A DNA stretch of 64,000 nucleotides, taken from Glycomyces sambucus. Lineage in GTDB: Bacteria; Actinomycetota; Actinomycetes; Mycobacteriales; Micromonosporaceae. This document shows, in pieces, positions 7,849 to 14,352 of this stretch (position 1 is the stretch's first letter; the number at the start of each line of letters is the position of its first letter). A program made the position numbers and the translations under genes. The stretch covers positions 1 to 64,000 of the forward strand of contig NZ_FNGF01000010.1 of the NCBI RefSeq assembly GCF_900102815.1, read 5' to 3'. The notes below the pieces were generated by a model that did not search any database, had not been told where the DNA came from, and saw only the letters and a list, made by a program, of their open reading frames with translations.

Positions 7849-9459
7849 TCACCACGTCTCGATCACCTCGTCGGACCGGATCGCGAACCCGTAGCGGCGC
7901 TCCGTCTCCTGGATCCAGGGCTCCAATTGGGACTCGCGCCACGGGTTGACGCGGAGCCGCGGCGGCAGCGCGAAGCGCGTCGCCGGGAAGTCGCCCGACG
8001 TGCCGGTGACGAGTGCCGATGCGGTGAAGGAGAGCGGTTCTCCGCCGGTGGGGGCGGTGAGGTTCGGCTCCTCCTCGAACGGCTCGTAGTCGAGGGGCGC
8101 GGGCGCGTGGAGGGAGACCGTGGCGCTCATGTGCTCCAGCAGCTCCGACACCAGTGCCCCGTCGCGCAGGGCCGCGGCGAGGCTCAGGGCGTGCGCCATC
8201 GCCGGGACCGCGACCGTGGCCGCCCAGCGCTCGCGGGAGCGGCCGGGCGCGAAGCCGTGGCGCATCGCGTCGGTCGCGAGGGCGGAGGGGAGCGAGAGGT
8301 CGAACGCGAAGCGCAGCAGCCGCTCGCGGTCCGCCGGGGACGCGACCCGGCCGGCCCAGTCGGCGACCGCGAACGCACGGCGCATGTCGATGCGCGCCAA
8401 ATGGTATCGGGCACCGGCCGCTTCGTAGACCCGCCACGCTTCGAGGTACGACTCCTCGGCCTGCTGGCACGCGGCCTCGGCGGCGTAGATGTCGCCTTGC
8501 ACCGCAAGCGATTCGGCGAGCATCGACGCGTGGCCCGCGTCGCGCAGGACCGTGATCGCGGGGCCGAGGAGTTCGCGCGCCCGGGCCGGGTCGCCGGCCT
8601 GGAACGCGGCGTGCGCGCGGCTGTAGCGCAGCTCCGCGGCCCGCAAAGGCTGCTCGCCGTCGCTGAACGCCTGCTCGGCCGCGGCGAGGAGTCGCTGGCC
8701 CGCGTCGGTGTCGCCCATGCGCATCGCGACGCGGCCCTGGTTCGCGACCGCGAGCGCGGCCGTGACCGGGTCGCCGGCCGCGAGGTGCACCTGCTCGGCG
8801 AGTAGCAGGTACGCCATCGCGGTCTCGTGGTCGTTGAGCGCCTGCGCGATCGCGGCGAGGTTCGAGTACGGGTGCCCGGTCAGGCGCGGGTCCCGGGCGG
8901 AGGCCAGCTGGAGCGTCAACTGGGCGGCGGCCTCGGCCTCTTCGAGGCGTTCGAGTCCGATGAGGAGCACGCTGCGGGAGTTGTTGGCGGAGATGGCGAG
9001 GAGCCCTTCGTCGCCGTCGCCGCCTTCGCCCACGATGTCGAGCGCGCCGTCGAGGTCGGCCAGGGCCTCGTCGAGTCGGCCGAGGAGCTGGAGGGTCTGG
9101 GCGCGGTTGACGAGGACCGAGGCGCGGACCGCGACCGTGCCGTACCGGTCGCCCGCTTCGGATTCGGCGGCGTAGCACGCGGCCAGCGCCTCCTCGGCGA
9201 GGCGCAGCGCCCCCTCGGTGTCGCCCTGGCCTTCGGCGAGTCCGGCGAGGTTGCCCAGCGCGCGGGCCCGGCCGTCGAGCCCCGCGGCGTCGACATCATC
9301 CACATAGGTCATCTCGACGGCCTCGCGGAGCATCGCGGTCGCCTCGGCGATCCGCCCGGTGGCGCCGAGCCGCGCGGCGGTGTTGTTCAGCTCCTTGAAC
9401 GCGGCCCAGCGGGGTCCGCTGGACTCCTTACCGCGCACGCCGATCACGTCGTCGTTCAT
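7849..9459 (-). CDS. Tetratricopeptide repeat (TPR) protein
   Basis: A 536-residue helical-repeat protein. From about residue 20 to 400 it consists of Ala/Leu/Glu-rich helix pairs with TPR spacing, for example the segments around ARALGNLAGLAEGQGDTEGA and LGRLDEALADLDGALDIV. The last 90 residues are less regular and contain Pro-rich and aromatic stretches. The start at 9459 overlaps the upstream stop by 4 bp (ATGA), showing translational coupling. TPR arrays usually act as protein-binding platforms; with a CHAT protease immediately downstream, the natural guess is that it senses a signal or presents substrate to it. Confidence 0.85.
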   Translation of the reverse strand: MNDDVIGVRGKESSGPRWAAFKELNNTAARLGATGRIAEATAMLREAVEMTYVDDVDAAGLDGRARALGNLAGLAEGQGDTEGALRLAEEALAACYAAESEAGDRYGTVAVRASVLVNRAQTLQLLGRLDEALADLDGALDIVGEGGDGDEGLLAISANNSRSVLLIGLERLEEAEAAAQLTLQLASARDPRLTGHPYSNLAAIAQALNDHETAMAYLLLAEQVHLAAGDPVTAALAVANQGRVAMRMGDTDAGQRLLAAAEQAFSDGEQPLRAAELRYSRAHAAFQAGDPARARELLGPAITVLRDAGHASMLAESLAVQGDIYAAEAACQQAEESYLEAWRVYEAAGARYHLARIDMRRAFAVADWAGRVASPADRERLLRFAFDLSLPSALATDAMRHGFAPGRSRERWAATVAVPAMAHALSLAAALRDGALVSELLEHMSATVSLHAPAPLDYEPFEEEPNLTAPTGGEPLSFTASALVTGTSGDFPATRFALPPRLRVNPWRESQLEPWIQETERRYGFAIRSDEVIETW

Positions 9460-10496
9460 GACCGGGCCGCCCGCTCGGTGAGGGTCGCGTCGGGAGACGC
9501 GAGCCGGGCGCGGGCGAACGCGAGCGCCGCGGCCCGCCACTGCGGGTCGTCGGGGCCGGGCTCGGGCGGCACCGGGGCGAACCACGGCGCGTGGACCAGG
9601 ACGCGGGTCTCGGCCGCGAGCCGGGTCACCACGTCAAGTGGTGCTTCGGTCTCGCCGGTGAACGCGCCGTTCGCGTCGAGCCGGAGCGGGACGTCGAGCC
9701 CGGCGAAGCGGGCGGTGAGCACGGCGTCCGCGGCATCGGGTGCGGCAGGGACGGTGAGCGTGAGGAGCCAGGCGCCCGAGCGCTGGACGAGGGTCCAGGC
9801 GGCGTCGGACTCGGCGTCGACCAGGCCGCGCGGAGTGAACCTGGCGTCGACGGCCACCGTGCCGCCGGAGACGGTCAGGTCGCCGGGTGCCGGGCCGCCC
9901 GCGGCGAGCGCCCAGTCCTCGCGGCGGGCAGGGGCTTCGGCCCGCAGGACCACGCCGTAGCTCTCCGCGAGGTCTCCCAGCCGTTCGGAGAGGTCGGCGA
10001 TCTCCGTGTCCACACCCGGATTCGATCGGAGCGGCGCGAGTGCCCCGAGGTCTACTCGGGACAGTGCGCGTTCGACCGCCTCCTCGTCCTCCAGCAGGTG
10101 CTCCACTCGTGCGGTGCACCAGGTGGTCTCGGCCAGCAGCAGTGCCCTCGGCAGCGCCGGGACGGCCGCCGCGTACGAGGCCGGCCACCACGCCTCGGCC
10201 CAGCGCAGCAGCGCCAGGTCCCGGGCCGCGTCGAGGACCGGGGACTCCCAGGCGGTCGCGACGGTGTCCGGGCCGTCGAGGACCGCGGCGGCGGTGTCGG
10301 GCCCGTAGACCTCCCACAGCCACTCGGTCGCGAGGGCCGGATCCCAGACGATCGCAGCCGGATGCGGTTGCGGCGCAGCGAGGTTCCACAGCAGCAGTGC
10401 GCCCCGGCCCTCCACGAGGCCGGTCAGCCGCGGGTCGGGAGCGGGCCCGCCGACGACGAGGGCGGGGCCGGTGCGGTCGACCGCGAACCCGGTCAT
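9456..10496 (-). CDS. Unknown protein of the CHAT/TPR operon
   Basis: A 346-residue protein with no family I recognise. It begins MTGFAVDRTGPALVVGG. The middle (about 90-190) is helical and Ala/Leu/Trp-rich; the region about 215-300 alternates short hydrophobic stretches and polar turns, suggesting beta structure. There is no signal peptide or membrane helix. The frame extends upstream, but the start at 10496 overlaps the preceding stop by 4 bp (ATGA), so it is preferred. It is the second gene of the operon, between a second unknown protein and the TPR protein, which makes a role in the same complex likely. Confidence 0.75.
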   Translation of the reverse strand: MTGFAVDRTGPALVVGGPAPDPRLTGLVEGRGALLLWNLAAPQPHPAAIVWDPALATEWLWEVYGPDTAAAVLDGPDTVATAWESPVLDAARDLALLRWAEAWWPASYAAAVPALPRALLLAETTWCTARVEHLLEDEEAVERALSRVDLGALAPLRSNPGVDTEIADLSERLGDLAESYGVVLRAEAPARREDWALAAGGPAPGDLTVSGGTVAVDARFTPRGLVDAESDAAWTLVQRSGAWLLTLTVPAAPDAADAVLTARFAGLDVPLRLDANGAFTGETEAPLDVVTRLAAETRVLVHAPWFAPVPPEPGPDDPQWRAAALAFARARLASPDATLTERAARS

Positions 10497-11890
10497 GACG
10501 GGCCTCCCGCGCGTTCGAGGACGCGGCGGAGCCGGTCGCGCTGGTCCATGATGACCGAGCGGAGCACGCCGTCGAGCAGGTCCCACACCTCGTCGGCGCC
10601 CGTCGCCTCGGCCCGCAGCTCGCGGCCGTGCAGCCGCGCCCACAGCCGCCGCATGAACGGCCCCTGCGGATCGCGCACCTCCCGGAGCAGGTCGGCGGGG
10701 ATCTCCGGCGCCTCCGGGTCGGGCAGGCCCAGCGCGAAGTTGACGTACTTCTCGCGGCTCCACCGGTTCAGCAAGCGCGCGTGCGCGTCTGAGGTGCCAG
10801 CCGAGCCGGCGCCGGTCGAGCCTGTGCCTGTGAGAGCGGCACCGGGGGCGTCGGAACCGGCGCCGGCAAGGCCGGGGCCATCAGCGTCATGACCGAACGA
10901 ACCGGCGCCGCCGCCGCTTCCAGTGCCGGCGCTCGCAAGCCCCGCGCTGGCGTCCCGTCCCAGCGCCATCAGCACCCGGCTCTGCTCCCGCCCGAGCTGC
11001 CAGGGTGCGGCGGAGCGCTGGATCTCGCCGGTGACCAGGGACGGCACGTCGGCCATCGCCTCGCGCTGGAACCAGGTCGTGAACGCCGCGAACAGCCGCT
11101 CCATGATGGACCGGTCGAACGGCCTCGGCAAGGCCCGCTTCGAGGCCCGCTCGCCCAGCTCCGGCGCGGTGGGCCGGTCCCGCGCGGTGAGCCCGTACCC
11201 CGAGGCGACGCCGGGCCGGTCGAGGTCCGCGGCCGCCGCGGTCCCGGTCGCGGTGTCCGCCAACGCCTTCCACAGGCGCGGGTCGGGCGCGGTCGCGCAG
11301 TCGTCGAGGAACGCGCGCAGCCCCGGGTCGGGGTCTGCGCGCATCGGCGAAGGCCGGTGCGTCCACGCGTCGTGGATCATCCCGGCGAGTTCGGCGGTGC
11401 GGTCGGGGTCGGTCAGGAAGCGCCGCAGGCGGTCCACCGACACCTCGCCGCGCTCGGCGTGGACGTCCTCGACAGTCGAGGCCGCGATCTGCGCGGCGTC
11501 CGGCAGGGCGCCGGGGTCGCCGTGGAGGTGCGCGAGTTCGTAGCAGCGCTGGAAGTACAGGTCCTGCGGATGCCCCTCGGTGATCCCGGCGCGGCGGCGG
11601 GCGCGCTTGACGAGCTGGAACCACGCGGCGGTCGCGGCGAGCGCGGGCCCGGCGTCGAGGATCGCCTGGCGCAGCGCGTCGACGTGCGCGATGGCGACCA
11701 CGCCGCCGGAGAAGCGCGGGTTCTGGGCCGGGCGCAGCACGAGCGGGTCGAGCAGGAGCTTGACGGTGCGCGCGAGGGGCCGCCCCGACGCGTTGCTCAA
11801 GGGCGCCACGGCGTCGCCGAGCTGGGACCAGGCGTCGGCGACGAGCATGCCCCGCGGGACGGCCGCCGAGGCCGCGAGGCCATGGACCAT
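10493..11890 (-). CDS. Unknown first protein of the CHAT/TPR operon
   Basis: A 465-residue, largely helical soluble protein of unknown family. Conserved-looking segments include HPQDLYFQRCYELAHLHGD and SIMERLFAAFTTWFQREAM. A Gly/Ser/Thr/Ala-rich low-complexity linker lies near residues 322-365, separating a 320-residue N-terminal part from a 100-residue C-terminal helical part. A much longer open frame runs through the divergent genes, but the ATG at 11890 is chosen because a TACACT -10 element lies 7 bases upstream, as in leaderless genes. It heads the four-gene operon. Confidence 0.75.
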   Translation of the reverse strand: MVHGLAASAAVPRGMLVADAWSQLGDAVAPLSNASGRPLARTVKLLLDPLVLRPAQNPRFSGGVVAIAHVDALRQAILDAGPALAATAAWFQLVKRARRRAGITEGHPQDLYFQRCYELAHLHGDPGALPDAAQIAASTVEDVHAERGEVSVDRLRRFLTDPDRTAELAGMIHDAWTHRPSPMRADPDPGLRAFLDDCATAPDPRLWKALADTATGTAAAADLDRPGVASGYGLTARDRPTAPELGERASKRALPRPFDRSIMERLFAAFTTWFQREAMADVPSLVTGEIQRSAAPWQLGREQSRVLMALGRDASAGLASAGTGSGGGAGSFGHDADGPGLAGAGSDAPGAALTGTGSTGAGSAGTSDAHARLLNRWSREKYVNFALGLPDPEAPEIPADLLREVRDPQGPFMRRLWARLHGRELRAEATGADEVWDLLDGVLRSVIMDQRDRLRRVLERAGGPS

Positions 11891-11897
11891 GCCGCGA

Positions 11898-11903
11898 AGT
11901 GTA
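11898..11903 (-). promoter_or_regulatory. -10 element of the CHAT/TPR operon, probably leaderless
   Basis: On the minus strand TACACT is followed by 7 bases and the ATG of the first operon gene. No Shine-Dalgarno is present. The -35 region is not clear. Confidence 0.5.
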
Positions 11904-11927
11904 GTCGAGCCGTACGAATTCCGGTGG

Positions 11928-11943
11928 AACCTGTGATCGGTAG
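11928..11943 (+). promoter_or_regulatory. Shared 16-bp upstream motif, copy 1
   Basis: AACCTGTGATCGGTAG occurs 52 bases before the ATG at 11996. The same motif with one mismatch occurs 50 bases before the ATG at 13370. The preceding GG gives GGAACC, similar to ECF-type -35 elements, but no matching -10 is obvious. Confidence 0.5.
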
Positions 11944-11995
11944 GGGGCCGCGCGGGGCGACGCTGACGGCGTCGCCCACCCAGAAGGAGGCCCCG

Positions 11996-13243
11996 ATGTT
12001 CCACGACTTCCGCGCGGCCAACCCGCTCCCGGCCCACTCGCAGCTCGTGCGCTCCCCCTACGGCACCCCTGAGCATCCGCTCGTCCCGAAGCGCCGCCGC
12101 GGCCTCGGCGGCGGGATGTTCGCCGCGACGATCGCGCTCGCGATCGGCATCGGCGCCACCGCGATCGGCGGCGAGTACCTGACCGCGCCGGACCCGGACG
12201 TCATGCTCCGCAGCGGGATCGCGTTCTCCGCGGACGGCCTCGCGCTCGTCCCGTACGACCGCGCCGCCGCCGGGGGCCTCCTCGCCGAGATCGCGGGCGA
12301 CGTCGACGCCGTGCGCCTCGCCGCCGTCGACCTCGCCTCGGGCGAGACGCGGTGGGACGTGCAGCTCGCGGACGCGCTCGACGCGGACGCCGCGGCCGTC
12401 GCCGCGGGCGCCGAGTACGCGTACATCGCGACCGGCGACGGCCTCCAGATCCGCGACCTCGACGACGGCTCGCTCGTCGTCGGCAGCGGTGGCGTGCCGG
12501 GCCTGGAGGCGGCCGGTTCCGGCACGGCCGCATACGGTTTCGATCCCGCCGCGGGAGTCGTGGCCCTCGACGTCGACGGCGGGTTCCACACTGTCGCCCT
12601 CGACGCGCGCGAAGCGGCGCCCGCCGACCCGGCCGTGGCCGCGGCGTGGAGCGGGCGCCTCGCCGCGGAGGGCGCCTTCCCCGCGCTCGGCGGCATGACC
12701 ACCACCGAGGCGTCCGTAGGCGAGGGCGCCACGGTCGGCGTCGAGCCGACCGGCGCGGACGCGCTCGGCGCGACCCTCGCCGTCGAGGACGCGGACGGGC
12801 GCCGCGCGCTCGGCACCCGCGTCTACTACGAGGCCGCGATCGTCCTCGACCAGACCGTCACCTCCGCGACCTGGGAGATCGACGTCGACGCGCTCATCGA
12901 CGGCGTGCTCGAAGACCCCACGGCCGCAATCGACCTGATCGCACCCGCCGGAACCGCCGCGGGCGCGCCCACCGGGCACGTCCTGGTCGAGCACCGGACC
13001 GAGCCGGGCGCGGAGGGCTTCACGCTCACCGTGGTCGACCTCCGCACCGGGCTGCCCACCGCGTCCCTCGCCACCGCGGACCACCTGGGCCGCAGCATGA
13101 CCGCACCCGGCGGCCACACCGTGGTCCTCGCGGTGCCGGCCGACGGCCTCCTGCTCAGCGACCTCGTCATCGTCGCGCCGGACGGCTCGGTGGACCGCGC
13201 CGTCTTCGGCGACCTCGACCTGTTCGGCGACAGCGTGGACTGA
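11996..13243 (+). CDS. Single-pass membrane protein with PQQ-like ectodomain
   Basis: A 415-residue protein. A short basic cytosolic tail (HPLVPKRRRGLGGG) precedes one membrane helix at about 38-58 (MFAATIALAIGIGATAIGG). The rest lies outside and resembles a beta-propeller with PQQ-like repeats, such as AVDLASGETRWDVQLADAL and TVVDLRTGLPTASLA. It is reminiscent of the actinobacterial PA2928-like family, but this is uncertain. A strong AAGGAGG lies 6 bases before the ATG. It shares an upstream motif with the next gene, suggesting joint regulation. Function is unknown; such proteins are often assembly factors or sensors at the cell surface. Confidence 0.75.
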   Translation: MFHDFRAANPLPAHSQLVRSPYGTPEHPLVPKRRRGLGGGMFAATIALAIGIGATAIGGEYLTAPDPDVMLRSGIAFSADGLALVPYDRAAAGGLLAEIAGDVDAVRLAAVDLASGETRWDVQLADALDADAAAVAAGAEYAYIATGDGLQIRDLDDGSLVVGSGGVPGLEAAGSGTAAYGFDPAAGVVALDVDGGFHTVALDAREAAPADPAVAAAWSGRLAAEGAFPALGGMTTTEASVGEGATVGVEPTGADALGATLAVEDADGRRALGTRVYYEAAIVLDQTVTSATWEIDVDALIDGVLEDPTAAIDLIAPAGTAAGAPTGHVLVEHRTEPGAEGFTLTVVDLRTGLPTASLATADHLGRSMTAPGGHTVVLAVPADGLLLSDLVIVAPDGSVDRAVFGDLDLFGDSVD

Positions 13244-13303
13244 CGATCCCGCGAACCCGCACCAGCGACCGCTCCACCAGCACGAACGCACACTCCCGAC
13301 CGA

Positions 13304-13319
13304 AACCTGTGACCGGTAG
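13304..13319 (+). promoter_or_regulatory. Shared 16-bp upstream motif, copy 2
   Basis: AACCTGTGACCGGTAG differs from the copy at 11928 by one base and lies at nearly the same distance from its gene start (50 versus 52 bases). Confidence 0.5.
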
Positions 13320-13369
13320 CCGCCGGTCCGGCCCGAGACTGGAACCGTCCCCGAGAAAGGAACACCGAA

Positions 13370-14161
13370 ATGTTCAAGTTCATCAACGCCGTCGTCCTCA
13401 TCGCCGGCCTCGCCGCCTCCGCCATGTACGTCCTCACGGGCCTCACCTCCGACAGCCCGATCCCGTGGGTGAACGGCTGGATGGCCGGCCCGATCATCCT
13501 CGTCTCGGTCCTGCCCTTCATGGGCATGATGGGCCGCCTCGCCGACGGGCCGCTGCGCGAGCTGCGCGGCATGGTGCCCAAGGGCTTCGAGCACACCCCG
13601 ATCGCCATCGGCACCGTCGTCCAGGTCTCCCGCACCGGCCTCTCGGTCAACGACCAGCCGCAGCTGGAGATCCTCTTCGACGTCGACACCCCCGACGGCC
13701 AGTCGTTCCGGGCCGTCTCGCGCAGCCTCGTCGACCTCACCGAACTCGCCGCGGTCGTCCCCGGCGCGATGCTCCCCGTGCGGTACCGCCCCGGCAGCAC
13801 CGACGGCCGCGTGGTCATCGCCGTCGACGCCCCGCAGGCCGAGATGCAGGCCGCGTTCGACCGGGTGCGCCTCGCCAAGGGCCTGGTCACGCCCCGCCAG
13901 CTCCAGATCGCCGAGCAGGGCGTCGACGGCCGCGCCGTCGTCCTCGCCCTCGCCCCGACCGGTGACCTCCAGGGCGACCGGGCCGTCATGGACATCGGCC
14001 TGCGCATCACCCGCGCCGACGGCTCGGTCTTCGACCTGAAGCAGCGCAAGCCGATGGACGCCAGCGCCCTCCCCCAGGTCCAGCCGGGCATGGTCGTGCG
14101 GGTGAGGTACCTGCCCCACGACGAGTCCGAAGTGGTCATCCTGACGGCCGTCGCCCCTTGA
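13370..14161 (+). CDS. Membrane protein with two copies of a small beta domain
   Basis: A 263-residue protein. Two membrane helices lie at about 4-24 and 37-56. The soluble part contains two tandem copies of a roughly 75-residue domain: the first ends PGAMLPVRYRPGSTDGRVVI and the second ends PGMVVRVRYLPHDESEVVI. This resembles DUF3592-like or OB-like beta domains found in small membrane proteins. AAAGGA lies 8 bases before the ATG. No enzymatic motif is present. It is followed by a strong hairpin, so it is probably monocistronic. Confidence 0.7.
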   Translation: MFKFINAVVLIAGLAASAMYVLTGLTSDSPIPWVNGWMAGPIILVSVLPFMGMMGRLADGPLRELRGMVPKGFEHTPIAIGTVVQVSRTGLSVNDQPQLEILFDVDTPDGQSFRAVSRSLVDLTELAAVVPGAMLPVRYRPGSTDGRVVIAVDAPQAEMQAAFDRVRLAKGLVTPRQLQIAEQGVDGRAVVLALAPTGDLQGDRAVMDIGLRITRADGSVFDLKQRKPMDASALPQVQPGMVVRVRYLPHDESEVVILTAVAP

Positions 14162-14164
14162 GAC

Positions 14165-14209
14165 CCGCCCGCACCGGGCCCGCCCGCGAGGCGGGTCCGG
14201 TACGGGCGG
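14165..14209 (+). terminator. Hairpin terminator after the repeat-domain membrane protein
   Basis: A 13-bp stem with one mismatch (14165-14177 with 14197-14209) encloses a further GC-rich inner stem. It begins 4 bp after the stop codon. Confidence 0.7.
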
Positions 14210-14352
14210 AAACGCCCCTTCCCCGCGTCCCGACCAGTGCATCGGCAGTGCCGCACGACCGGCCCTGTCAGCCCCGCCGGGTATCCTCGCGGGAGTCCGG
14301 AGCCCCCGTCCCGGACGCCCCCTCCACCGCCCCGACCGAGTGAGTAGGACCC

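Noticed and set aside
10889..11995. Plus-strand extension upstream of the PQQ-like gene and minus-strand extension upstream of the CHAT operon's first gene
   Set aside because: Each extension runs through the other gene in antisense, has no motifs, and each real start has its own Shine-Dalgarno or -10 element.
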